64,000 nucleotides of DNA, taken from assembly GCA_977006965.1 (NCBI GenBank), contig OZ345353.1, positions 310,001 to 374,000 on the forward strand, read 5' to 3'. Positions 1 through 10,387 of this stretch are shown here, piece by piece (within the stretch, counting starts at the first letter, position 1; each line of letters opens with the position of its first letter). The notes beneath the pieces were generated by a model that made no database searches, had not been told where the DNA came from, and saw only the letters and a program-made list of their open reading frames with translations. Both the position numbers and the translations under genes were made by a program. The DNA is from Phymatolithon calcareum (Eukaryota > Rhodophyta > Florideophyceae > Hapalidiales).

Positions 1-300
1 CCACTGCGATGCGATACTAACGATTTATGCGAGGTAATTACTAACGTGGTCGCCGGAAATTTACCGGCTCCGGTGAGTAGTGGAAGTGGATACGATGACA
101 CGGACCTAAAGGATGCGCGTAACGATGATGCTAACAATCCAACCAATTCTAAAGGAGGGCCATCCAACGCCGGGCCTCTCGCAAAACCCGAACGCGCAAC
201 AAACCCAAAACCAGGGCAGGCCCATCCAACCCGGGCCCGTCGCGAGGACACAAAAAGAAAAAGAACTCTAAAAGAGGTCAACCAAAGAGAGTTCAACTAG
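1..300 (+). CDS. Basic Pro/Lys/Arg-rich open frame, gag-like (partial)
   Basis: The frame is open from the first base of the window to a stop at 298-300, so its start lies outside. The translated part is hydrophilic, rich in Pro, Asn, Lys and Arg, and ends in a strongly basic stretch. This composition is common in nucleic-acid-binding gag-like proteins of retroelements, but no zinc knuckle or other domain is seen. It sits at the 5' side of the tyrosine-recombinase element and is probably its first open frame. The function is inferred from position only. Confidence 0.3.
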   Translation, partial: PLRCDTNDLCEVITNVVAGNLPAPVSSGSGYDDTDLKDARNDDANNPTNSKGGPSNAGPLAKPERATNPKPGQAHPTRARREDTKRKRTLKEVNQREFN

Positions 301-557
301 CGGAAAGCGATAGCGACAGCAGCGAAGCGACACCAAACGTAGCCGATCATGCGCAACAGATCAAGGTCCTTACTAACATGATAACCGGCCGCAATGCACC
401 ACGTGGCCGATGGACCTTTATCGAGAAAGCGAGGAAATTACGTGCCGCCCGCCGTGCAGCGCGCGACTCGAACGTGAGCTCATGAAGCCCCTAGGAAAGA
501 ATCCCGACACAAAGAAAAAGGGGGCTTCTGGGGCTCGCAAAAATTAGTAGAACAAAA

Positions 558-1241
558 ATGAAAAGATTTGTTACCGATGACCGACGTGAGTTATTCCCCC
601 TACCGATCAGGGGAATTAATGGCAGGACGAGTGGAAAAGGGCCTCGCCATAGGTCACGAATATGTGAGGAAAATGCCATACTGACGACCACCGCGCACGT
701 ACTAACCTGTCTCAATGCCCTCTCCAGAGGGCAGGTCGCCAGCATGGATGTACCCCTACTTTTCGACGACAAACTCACCACCAGTCAATCGGAAATATGT
801 TTTCAAGTGAGTGATTCATGTGACCGGGCGTTCCGCCGGCAACTATTGTCACGTGCGGACCGATGGGTGACAACGAGAGTACCACCAGAAAGCTCTACCT
901 ATTTAGCTGAGCGTTGTCAAACGAAGACTTGGATGGAGGCCTCAATATTATCGCTGGCTTCTCACGGAGTGGCAGGAAGCGTCGAGCTGCTTGACGCCCT
1001 GCCGCCGGAACTTGTTATGAAATATGATACACCTGAGTATGTTATAAAAGACCCAAGGGGTCTTAAGTGGTTTTTACGCAACAAATTGAACCTTGGAAAA
1101 AGGTTGGTAACTGGGGTTGACAATCAGGGGCTCATTGGGGCGCAAGAGAAAGGAAGATCGAATATCTTGCAGACAAGTGGTAGCTCTTACGTTGGCCGGA
1201 GACTTACATATAGAGAGCATATATATCAGAAGCGAGTCTAA
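558..1241 (+). CDS. Unrecognised ORF of the tyrosine-recombinase element
   Basis: An ATG-initiated frame of 227 codons that ends nine bases before the recombinase ATG. I do not recognise a domain: there is no reverse transcriptase YxDD-type motif, no RNase H and no zinc finger. The N-terminal half is polar and the C-terminal third has hydrophobic patches. The position between a basic gag-like frame and the recombinase suggests an element-encoded protein, possibly a gag remnant joined to deleted pol sequence. It could equally be a spurious frame in decayed sequence. Confidence 0.35.
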   Translation: MKRFVTDDRRELFPLPIRGINGRTSGKGPRHRSRICEENAILTTTAHVLTCLNALSRGQVASMDVPLLFDDKLTTSQSEICFQVSDSCDRAFRRQLLSRADRWVTTRVPPESSTYLAERCQTKTWMEASILSLASHGVAGSVELLDALPPELVMKYDTPEYVIKDPRGLKWFLRNKLNLGKRLVTGVDNQGLIGAQEKGRSNILQTSGSSYVGRRLTYREHIYQKRV

Positions 1242-1249
1242 ACCCGCTG

Positions 1250-2206
1250 ATGAACCGTCCTGGACGGTATGAGCTACTAGCTCTCCGAGTCGACAAGAGC
1301 ACCAAAAACCAATACGACCGTGGCCTGGCAGCCTTCATCAAATACTTGGAGGAAAAAGGGCTTGATTAATTTACCGATTTATCAAAAACTGAGGGGTACT
1401 TAATGGACTTCGCGGTTCATACGTATCATACTCGGAACAAAGCTGGACGACAATTAGTCGTCAATGCAATGTTAGCTGTTGAGCTGTACTTCCCAACGTT
1501 GCGGGGCAAAATGCAGGACCTTCGCGCCTCTCTCGAGGGGTGGGCAAAACATGTTCCTGTAAAGGCCCGTACAGTTATATCCGAACAATTGGCGAATGCG
1601 ATCGCCTATGAACTCCTAAAACAAGGCCGTCCAGACATGGCTACTGCAATATTGGTCATATTTGATTGCTACTTACGATCTGCAGATGCCTCGAATGCGA
1701 GCTGTCAAGACTTCATCTTTCTCGATCCTCCCCAGGGACCCAACAAAAATTACTATGGCGTATTGACGCTACCAAAAACCAAACGTGGAACCAACCAATC
1801 CGTGTTTGTTCGTGGACTACTAAATGCCGAGTTACTTCGACGACAGCAGGTCATTCGATCGAAGAATGGAACACAAAACGAAAACAAGCTGTTCCGATTC
1901 TCAATGGCAACACTAAGAAAACGAATGAACCCGATTTTGGAAACATTCAACATCGACATTGGAGATACAAAACTACATGGACTTCGTTACGGTGGCGCAA
2001 CCACGGATCATATGCACGGTCGACTGACGCGTGATGAAATTCAACTTCGTGGACGATGGGCGTCATCAAAGTCTATGCAACAATACCTTCAACCCGATCA
2101 GGTTCACCATCAACTTCAAAACATTTCTTCTCAACTCCGACGTCGTTTCGAACGGCGGTTAGCGCAACGATATAAGCTTTTCAACGTTTCGCCACCACCA
2201 GAGTAA
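1250..2206 (+). pseudogene. Tyrosine recombinase (phage-integrase family) with one in-frame stop
   Basis: The frame starts at an ATG at 1250 and runs to a TAA at 2204-2206, broken once by a TAA at 1367-1369. The first ~55 codons look like the SAM-like core-binding domain (a Thr-Lys-Asn-Gln-Tyr segment followed by an amphipathic helix). The remainder is the catalytic domain. The box-II motif LHGLRYGG carries the conserved Arg at 1985-1987, GRW follows, and the nucleophilic Tyr is in QQYL at 2084-2086. The frame is otherwise clean over about 318 codons, typical for element-encoded recombinases. The internal stop removes the N-terminal domain from the long downstream ORF (1403-2206). The enzyme would cut and join element circles at short target sequences. 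The B1 repeat begins 12 bases after the stop codon. Confidence 0.75.
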
Positions 2207-2218
2207 AGGGGTGGCGGA

Positions 2219-2435
2219 GCCGATTCACCAAGGCCGAACCGAGACCAACGCGAACGCATTCGCTATGAGAGCTCTCATACTACATGGGACTCTATGAGTG
2301 GATGTGGTCATGCGCGTGGCTGAGTGTGTAAGCAGTTTAGCTTAGATTGAAGAAAGGAATCTTCCCCCCTTACCTGCGACGACTATAGACTGGCATATAA
2401 AACGAATCTTTTGACAAACAAGTATCAGAAAATAA
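2219..2435 (+). repeat. Split direct repeat, copy B1
   Basis: A 217-bp sequence that recurs, apparently without a mismatch, at 2648-2864. It begins just after the recombinase stop codon. The flanking bases differ on both sides, so the repeat limits are sharp. Read as the B1 part of a terminal B1-A2-B2 structure. Confidence 0.85.
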
Positions 2436-2647
2436 AGAGTTCTGCGAGCTTGCATAGCAGAACGGTATTTTCGGACTTGGGCGTGGAATGATTTGGATAT
2501 TGCCGCCAAGTCTTGGGGGGGAGTTTTTGTGCGTCCCGCCCTCCCATCCCTGTTTTCAGACAATTCAACTTCGTCTCTTTACGCATCGAGAAATCACTTC
2601 ACTACGCTCAATTCTCGAGCAAACTCAATTACAACCGCCTCGAACCC
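2436..2647 (+). repeat. Spacer between the B repeats (candidate A2 repeat)
   Basis: A 212-bp stretch between the two identical 217-bp repeats. In Ngaro/PAT elements this segment is a copy of the element's 5' end. That end lies outside the window, so identity with A1 cannot be tested here. No coding signal is seen. Confidence 0.4.
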
Positions 2648-2864
2648 GCCGATTCACCAAGGCCGAACCGAGACCAACGCGAACGCATTCGCTATGAGAG
2701 CTCTCATACTACATGGGACTCTATGAGTGGATGTGGTCATGCGCGTGGCTGAGTGTGTAAGCAGTTTAGCTTAGATTGAAGAAAGGAATCTTCCCCCCTT
2801 ACCTGCGACGACTATAGACTGGCATATAAAACGAATCTTTTGACAAACAAGTATCAGAAAATAA
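2648..2864 (+). repeat. Split direct repeat, copy B2 (element 3' end)
   Basis: Second copy of the 217-bp repeat, offset 429 bases from the first. Similarity stops at 2864, which I take as the 3' end of the element. Confidence 0.85.
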
Positions 2865-4655
2865 TTAAATGGAGTGATATGGAAGAAATGGATATATGTT
2901 GTACCGGCACCTATAGATTCAGACTAGTACGAAAGATCCGTCTGACGAGATTTCTACTCATATATTTAGCAGTGAGAATCCTCAGGAGATATGTATCGAA
3001 GCCAAGACCTGTTCACTGGATTGGCGTCAAACGTATGTACAGGTAATTAAAAAGCCCAAAATGTCTAAGTGTACGTCTGAAGTTGAAAAATGTTACCCTC
3101 TACGCCCATGGAGATGCTTATATGGAAGGAAGTGCCCAACGAATCTTCGTCAGAGAAAGATAGGGAATATAATGATGATTGGGAGAATTGAAAGGGAAAA
3201 TAAAACTTAACTCACTAATAATGAGCACTGCACCAGCACAGACATTCAGAACTACTCCAACAAGAATGAGAAAATTTAATAACGTCGAAATCACATAGAG
3301 AAAATGAAGAAACTTGGCGCTCCTGTAAACAACAAAAAAATTACAAAAAGGCACACATTAGTGCTCAAGCCCAAGCTCAAAAAGAAAAACAGAGATTCAA
3401 TTGGAGCAAATTGCAAAGACAATTCCCTATAACTGCGCAGTTCTGACATTCCTGAGAAGTCTAAGTCCTGGATCATCGACTCTGGCATTCTTCGCCGTTC
3501 TATCCATGGCAAGAAGGCGCGTCCAGAAGCGAACCTAGAGAGCGGAAATGGCACCGACGACGATGTTGCTTCCTCGTCTGAATGAAAACGGGTTCTCACT
3601 TCTATACTTATGGCAGTAGATCTGCCCCCTACAGAAAACGGGTTCTCGCTTCTATACTTATGGCAGTAGATCTCCTCCCTACAGCAACCGCTCCGCTGTC
3701 AGGGCACTAAACAGACTGGCATGGAACGTCGAAAAGATATCTATGCTGAACGTCCTGAAATCATACCACGAATCCGACCCAGCACGAAAACGGAAATCCA
3801 CGCAGAGAGTCTGAGCACACAGAGACTTTCGTGCGTAGTACTGCCTGCCGCCAGTGCATCGTCATGATGGGGCGCATAAGTCACGAAGCTCGGACTCTGG
3901 AAGCAGGTTGCTCGTCTGAATGAATAAAAATGAATGAGAATGAATGAAAATGGTTTTAATTCTCTTGTTTTTTGAAGGGACTGCACTTTATCGATATCCG
4001 GGCCGGTAATTTGCGCTTTTCGGAAGATCGGTTCTTTAAAATTAATTCCGTTGTGGTATTGTCATCTTTTTTTCACGTATGTATTTTTGAAATGTATTCG
4101 TGACCTTGAAAAATTCTAATTTATTTTTGAAACATCATTTTAATCCATTCTGTTCCTCTTCTTAGACTCCGTTCAATACGTATCTATATGATGAAACTGA
4201 GGCGTCGTGATTGTGTACTTTTTCTGTCTTGTGCAATATGGTTTTGCTTGAGTAAGTATAGATTTGCGTATTTCAAGATAGATATGTCATCACTGATGTA
4301 TTTGAATGCAAGTCTGAGTCTGAGAATTCCTTCGCCGTGACTCAATCGTATGGGACGTCTATTTGTTGTGACTCCGTTTGTAAAGAAACAAATTTTTGCT
4401 GACACATGAGTATGCTTAGACCGGATGCACTGAATTCGCTGTCCCAAATACGCTTTCTTCTCCTTGCTTAATTCCGCATCATAAACTTGCGGTCATTAGA
4501 ATTTGTATCATTTTTCCTAGAGAGATAATTATTCCCTGCTCCGTAGAACCACTTGAATTGCTCATTCCACGTGCTGCATTCCGTTCTTGCAGCATCTTGG
4601 TTTTGTAACCTCTAGACGGATCGCTTCTTTCGCAATATTTCACGTAACGCGCATC
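2865..4655. other. No gene recognised; AT-rich spacer
   Basis: Only short unsupported frames on both strands. It holds a 50-bp tandem duplication (3584-3683) and a short GAATGA-type simple-sequence tract near 3920-3955. I see no transposon termini or RNA gene. Confidence 0.5.
3584..3683 (+). repeat. Tandem duplication of a 50-bp unit
   Basis: Two adjacent copies, 3584-3633 and 3634-3683, differ at only a few bases, mainly near the end of each unit. It looks like a recent local duplication in non-coding sequence. Confidence 0.85.
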
Positions 4656-5039
4656 CTAGCGATCGGTATCCAGAGTTTTGGTCATCTCCAGCTTGATGGC
4701 CTCGGTCAAGCCCCATCGACGGGCAGTGATCACATTCAGCTCTCGATTGGGACGGGCGTCACACCACGCCTCCACACTTTTCCCAACCAAAGCTAAAAAT
4801 CGATCTCCGTTCATCCGTACAACATTTTTTACGTGCTTGAACTTAATCCTGTACGGCTCTGATGATCGGGCAGAGCTCCCAGCGCCTGTATACCACACTG
4901 CCTCATAATCTCGGAGTGCGTACGTGTCAAGACCGGTGGTATTTCGAGCCGCCTTTGACGCCAACGTCTTTCGTGGCGCCCTTCCGCCGGTACTTTTGGC
5001 GGCAGTTTGAGTGATCAAAGTTGCAGCTGACGGTATCAC
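4656..5039 (-). CDS. Divergent histone H3-like protein (H3 tail, diverged histone fold)
   Basis: An open frame of 127 codons whose first part matches the histone H3 N-terminal tail: TQTAAKSTGGRAPRK, then TLASKAARN. Counterparts of K9, S10, R17, K18, K23 and R26 are kept. K4 is lost, K14 reads Arg and K27 reads Asn. The body is far less alike, but its last third, ELNVITARRWGLTEAIKL, aligns with the H3 segment covering the end of helix 2, loop 2 and helix 3. About nine residues around loop 1 appear to be missing. The length is close to H3 (136). The first codon is GTG. An in-frame TAG lies 15 bases upstream and there is no ATG between, so either an upstream exon supplies the start or this is a decaying H3 copy. 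CENP-A is less likely, because it keeps the fold and loses the tail. Confidence 0.55.
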   Translation of the reverse strand: MIPSAATLITQTAAKSTGGRAPRKTLASKAARNTTGLDTYALRDYEAVWYTGAGSSARSSEPYRIKFKHVKNVVRMNGDRFLALVGKSVEAWCDARPNRELNVITARRWGLTEAIKLEMTKTLDTDR

Positions 5040-5054
5040 AGAATGATCAAGGTT

Positions 5055-7279
5055 CTAGCTAGGTGCACTCCAGATGTTGCACGAGTAGCCGGTCAGCACA
5101 CTTGCTCGGTTTTGCTTCAACCGCCTGCGTCAAACCACTTCACTCGACCGCCATACTTCGCAATTTACGGCTCTCGCCCGTGGATGTTATTCCGGATCCT
5201 CCGATATGATTTTTCCCAGTATTCGAATTTTCTCGTTCAGTGAATATTCTCGATACTTGGGAGTTCTTGCCAGGTGGGTATACTCCATACCTCGGGTATC
5301 TGCTATCATAATTCTGACAACATGGTATGATCCCACATTGTTGTCAACCGGGGGATGTTGATCATATCATTCAACGTGGCATTTATCATAACAAGATATT
5401 TTCGTGTTAGTTGTCATATTGCAATCTCGTTTCTACATCTTCGCATGCGCGCAGCTTCCTGTTCAAGAAGCCAAGCAGAGAACAAGATGAGTGCACGTAC
5501 CTTGCCACTTTGCGTTTGTTGTTCGCTGTGAGTCGTCTGGGTCAACGCCCAGGCGAAAATAAATACAGGAGGAGCTCGATTGTCCCCCGGGTTTTTTTGC
5601 CCGTTCTATTTGCCGCGTGTGTGTGCACGCACTAGACTCTACACTGCGCTACGTGTCATATATTCACCTAGCCTACCACAGTTATGGGCCCTAAAAAGTA
5701 CTCTAGAAAAGCTAGACTCAAGTTCTTCAATACGGAAACTTGGGACTCATACTTGCAGAGTGTATGTCATTGTTCCAGGACACTATTTGTGGTCCGATAC
5801 GTGTTATCCATTCTTTCTTCTTCGTGAGCTTGTTCAGTGTTTCGAGTTTCAGCTCGGCTCCTACGCCATCTTCATCGGGAGAAATTTCTGCTATTTTTTT
5901 CCGAGCCTTCTGAGCAGGTGTCGGCACCGAAAGCCACAAGGGGTTATACGGCAGATATTTTTCACTTGATGCTCATTCGCCGGAGAATAGAGCAGATCCT
6001 CCCGGAGCCAAACTGAAAGAACGATTATGGACTGGGCAGTCGATAGAGGATTGTTTGAGAATGCTGACACTTCCGCCAGCCGGAAATCTGAGTTTCACAA
6101 TCAATCAAAGCCTCCTCCGTAGCGCTCTCTGTAGAACGTAATAACGCTCGTTCAAAGAAGACATGTTATACGCTGGATGATGAAGCACGTCGAATTGTCT
6201 GAAAATGAGACCATAGTTGCGGCCAAAGCGGTTCGCGCTTTTCCACGTTTAGGAAGCCCAAACGCGAACAGAATGAAAGCGCACCGCTGATGGAATCAAC
6301 GGCGCGACTTTTTGGCCAATCTGGATTGCAAGATTAACTCCCACTTGCATTCACATCACAGGCTGCCCATGAATTTGGTTTGAAGCGCAGTGCTACAAAG
6401 GCGCTCTGCGACAGAGGTCGGAAGCGCGAAGAATGCATTACATACCTACACGCCCTCCTCTTGGTTGATTTCGAGCGCTTTCAGGAGATTTACACAAAGC
6501 TCTCACCAGAAATATTGAAAATTCACTCTTGCTTTCCGACGCATATGGCCCTTTCAAAAGAGCTTCTGGAAATTGAAACAGGGTATCGCATGAACGTTTG
6601 CGGGGTTACGCAGAGCACTTTTGGGGAGGGTAGTGAAAATATGGAAAACGACAACAAAATTGTATTAAAAATCAACTATAAACTTTACATTTTCAGAGCT
6701 ACTTTGTGTATTTCTCATGCACGACAAACGACATGTTAAATTTCAAGAATCATTGTAGTGACTCAGAGGAAGAAAGTGAAGCAGAACATGTTCTATTGAA
6801 GATGGCGTGGAGGAAGAGAACACTGCAGACTCAGAAGACAGTGGCAATGATTTTTCGACGACACGCTCAGCGGACTACATCAATGGGGAGAAAATGATAA
6901 GCAGGATTATACCACCACTGCAATATATCGGCCTTAAAGGGGGATGTATCGTTTCTTTGTAGTTTTCTTCCTGTAGGAAACACAACCCATGGATAAATTT
7001 TGATATTGGTCTCACCGGGTTGCAATTTCTCGAAAAAATTCAGAGGTCTTCGAACCTGAGGCTGTTAAAATTCTATTTTTACTGAGTAAATTCGCTAAAT
7101 AGCTACCAAAGCCAAAACGTATACTCATGCGGTACGTAGAGCGCTGAATCTAAGTTTTTTCACACCCTCAAATTCGTCTTACAAGATCAACTCACAAAGT
7201 TCCCGCAGTACTCGCTCTGAAATCGTGGACAAGAAGGAGCTCGTGCTACAGGTGGGAGACTACGAAAGAGCACCAGCAT
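5055..7279. other. No gene recognised
   Basis: Several frames of 60-130 codons exist on both strands, but none shows a family motif, a good start context or support from neighbours. The stretch 6380-6900 holds two overlapping plus-strand frames with no ATG at the first. I see no repeat boundaries. Confidence 0.4.
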
Positions 7280-7740
7280 CTATGCAGACACGTCGTCGCC
7301 GCGCGTTTGCGCACTGCTAGGCCCAGTATTGAGTCGCGTTCGACTCGCGGAATAAGTAAAGGTCCAGGGAGCTATAGATGTTGAGAGAGTCGTCCAAGCA
7401 GCACGAGGCAGCATCACGCGTGTTAGAGTCCCTGGTGACCAGCAAATACAAGATGATTTAATGCCGTTTTTCATTGTCGCTAAGCTGGCCGCAAGCGCAA
7501 GAAGCCCTACTTGCCGTTCAAAATGAGGGCCCGTCACTTTTCCTTATGTGGACACACCGGGCACTTCCTACAGACATACGGTAGGCCCAACATCCACAAC
7601 CTTTTCCAGGCGAATCGAAAGCGCACCGACAAAGCGGCTCCTCCATGATCATTGACCTCGCTGCCTGAGAGAATATCTCTAGTAATAAATTTTACTGTCG
7701 CATAGAGTGTTTGAGAAATCATTTAGTAGTAGGTCCGGCT
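7280..7740 (-). repeat. Dispersed repeat, copy A (minus strand)
   Basis: On the minus strand this region aligns with plus-strand sequence at about 10,330-10,387 and 11,860-12,300. A good anchor is the GTGACGGGCCCTCATTT block at 7521-7537 against 12,011-12,027. Similarity runs for a few hundred bases with substitutions and small gaps, so both copies are old. Frames on both strands are broken. It may derive from a transposon gene, but I cannot name the family. Confidence 0.6.
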
Positions 7741-7780
7741 AGGATGAGTATGATAATACATTTTGCTAGTGATGTGTAGT

Positions 7781-9671
7781 AAGTTTGGCGAGGAGTGTCC
7801 ATTTAGCGTACTTTACCACTTTTTGTGGATATTTAGCGAATTTCTACATTTTTTATTTATTTCCGTTTTAGATACCTATAAAAATATACCTCCAGTATTT
7901 CCTTTCAAAAATAAATAATTCTCATTCATGGGGCGAAAAAATAATTTATTCTTCCTACAAGATCCACAGATAATTTATTTCGTTTTTCGACCCTACGAAA
8001 TTGCAGCACTTTTAAAAGTGGTTGTAAGGGAATTGTCCCTTAATAGACAATATGATAGATATTGATACATAACTTTTATACTTCTGTACACTATGAAGAC
8101 GCGTTCCCCTCTGCAAGCTAGCTACTAACTCTAGCTTGCACAAGTTGTCTATAAAGGACGGCTAGCTTGCAAAGCTAACTTTCAAGCAAGCGTTATAAGC
8201 TAGCCCCTTTAATGCCAAGATTGAAAAATAGTTTAGAAACTATATATAAAGAGTGTTGTCGACACGAAGTAGAGTTTGGCAACGAAACAGAACACTAACA
8301 AGACCAAATACCAACTTCGAACATCATCCAACAGAGGTTATCCGACCATCGAATAGTAAACGTGTCCGCACACGTATCATCCTTCTTTGACCAAATATCC
8401 GAAAATACAAATTCGCTCGCGTCTTTTAGTGGTGCTATGGGGACCGCTGCCTTGCTTTTCGCGTATTGGAAAAAGAAAAAAGTCTCAGTTATTGTTCTAA
8501 AGAGTACTTCCAGGGTGAAATGTGATACGTTGTTGAACCAGCAATCCCTCTATATCATCGAAATCACGCGCCCAATTTGGACAAGAAAAATGTAACTTTG
8601 CTTGTAGCTTCGCTCGTGCTATTCACCAGGGGCGCATGAACTTTGTTCTTTCCTGTAGGTATCGTCATTCAACAGAAAACCCTGACGAGAAAACCTGTTC
8701 AACGTTGAGAGATACGAAACCTTCTTGATGCTTCGCTGATGACGTGTCACCGAACATAGACGTACGCTTGCACACCGTAGCCACTGCCCTGATTCCTAAC
8801 TCTTCCTCCGATGACATAACCCATAAGGGGCGCCACGCAAAGTCTACCCTCCAACAGACAGGGAACAAAAAAGTGATATGAGTATCACGAGCCACCTAAA
8901 GTGAGTCTCGGTGTCTCGGGTGACTTCGACAGAATGAATGCACACAGGTGCAACGTTGCTTCCTGTCGATGCTGTAAGACACCTAAAATTAAACTCCACC
9001 GCTCCAGTGTGAGTTGAAATTTGGAAAATATGCTCCAGTTACAATTGCAATTCGAAATTCTGCTCCAATTACAGTTTCAATAACGAAAACTTCGTACAAT
9101 AAATATAGAATTGCAACTAATGCAATTAACTGCAATAAAATTAAATCGGGACGATCCCAGTTCAACACTATTCCAACTTACTTCTCCAGTATTCTTAAGG
9201 TCCTAGCAATGATATGCGACCAGTTCTATATAGCAATAGTAAAGCTCTTCGAGCCGGAAATGTTGTGTTTTTGGTCAGGAAAAGAACGTTTTAGTCGACG
9301 AAGAAACTGCCTGAAACGTTTTTTTCTCGCGCGTTAGGAAAAAGGAAAAAACCATGTCCAGGTATTGCCGTGAGCAATACTTCCAGTATTAAATGAGATC
9401 CGTAGCCGAACATGCGAGCCCTCTACATCATCTAAACGAATAGGCATGTATAGACACAAGAAACGCCACTTGGCTTGTAGCTTCGCATACGGGCTACCAA
9501 ATCAACCCAAACCTTCTCACCTCGGACACATGTCTGCAAAGAAGGACGAGAAGCGCTTCAAGAAGTATTGCGATGCGCGGGAGACTCACAATAAAATTAT
9601 GTTGAGGAAATTCGCTACATGGACCGAAAAAGTGGGGAAAGTTCGCTAAATCGGCACCCTCGCCAAAACTT
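7781..9671 (+). mobile_element. TIR DNA transposon (non-autonomous), ~1.9 kb
   Basis: The two ends are inverted repeats of about 65 bp at roughly 80% identity: left 7781-7848, right 9604-9671. Both contain the block ATTTAGCG, then ACTTT, then CCACTTTTT, then TAGCGAATTT. A third copy of this end occurs at 12,709-12,778. Inside is no recognisable transposase. An internal segment around 8455-8610 is repeated in diverged form around 9300-9495. A perfect 10-bp hairpin (8112-8121 with 8131-8140) and a second inverted pair near 8158-8205 lie in the left part. No clear target duplication is seen. The superfamily is unknown. Confidence 0.6.
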
Positions 9672-9689
9672 CTATTCATCCGTTATGCA

Positions 9690-10200
9690 ATGCGACAGTA
9701 AAACGTATTTCCGCCATCATCCGACTACCGAAAGCGCGTCACCGCCAATTGGCGATTAAATGGGCATTCGGACGTTTTCACCCATTGGGTACCACATTTC
9801 AGGAAGACAAATTCGGTGAAATCGTACCAACTCTCATGAACGAGCTCGAAGTGTACCTTCAAAGATATCGACTAACAGAAAAGGAGACTAGTGAGACTGA
9901 AAAGGCACTTGACAAAGTACTATTCCTCACAATCGTCTTTTATGACGACATAGAATAGACCAAGACAAAATAGAACGGCGACGCTGAGATTCCTACGAAC
10001 AGGACAAGTGGACACTAAGCTTTTCCCTCCACCTTCTCTGGAGGAGGGTTTTTGCAGGTAGGGCTACGACAATAGCAACGAGCCCGGGTTTTGCGGGCTT
10101 TAACAGAGTAACTACCAAGGTAGTAGCATCTGAAACGCATCTCCCTTACAGTCTTATGAGTGTTTCTGAGGGCGTTTAATAAATTCAAAATTCAAAAAAA
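9690..10200 (+). mobile_element. 5'-truncated LINE, 3' end only
   Basis: A short frame (about 9690-9958) encodes a segment with LAIKWAFGRFHP, matching the C-terminal LAVKWFFGRFPP segment of the long LINE at 52,634-56,965. After the stop comes about 240 bp of non-coding sequence, ending in an A-rich tract with repeated AATTCAAA at 10,180-10,200. This fits the 3' end of a non-LTR retrotransposon copied from its 3' end and aborted early. The left junction abuts the right end of the TIR element. Confidence 0.55.
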
Positions 10201-10387
10201 AGTAAAACTTATTGTCGAGGTCATGTTAGGTGCTCAGATAGAGTACCAGCCATAATAGAAGAGCCACCCGTTCACCTGAGGAAGTCTTGCCCGTATATAT
10301 GTATTACTGTGAAGCTTTTAAAAATAAACTTGTCAAAAGAAGTAAAATTTATTTCGTGCGCTACTCTCTCTGCTTTAGCTCCTCGTC

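Larger units (their letters stand above)
1..2864 (+). mobile_element. Tyrosine-recombinase retroelement (Ngaro/PAT-like), 3' part
   Basis: The 3' portion of a mobile element that runs off the left edge of the window. In order it holds a basic open frame (1-300), an unrecognised frame (558-1241), a tyrosine recombinase frame (1250-2206) and a terminal arrangement B1 (2219-2435), A2 (2436-2647), B2 (2648-2864), where B1 and B2 read as identical. Split direct repeats placed directly behind a tyrosine recombinase are the hallmark of Ngaro/PAT members of the DIRS order, which replicate by reverse transcription and integrate by recombination. No reverse transcriptase or RNase H frame is visible between the first frames and the recombinase, so this copy is either internally deleted or non-autonomous. 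The matching A1 repeat would lie left of the window. A Crypton is the main alternative, because it also carries a tyrosine recombinase, but Cryptons lack such repeats. Confidence 0.6.

Noticed and set aside
4656-5039. CENP-A type centromeric histone
   Set aside because: CENP-A keeps the fold and loses the tail; here the tail is kept and loop 1 is shortened rather than extended.
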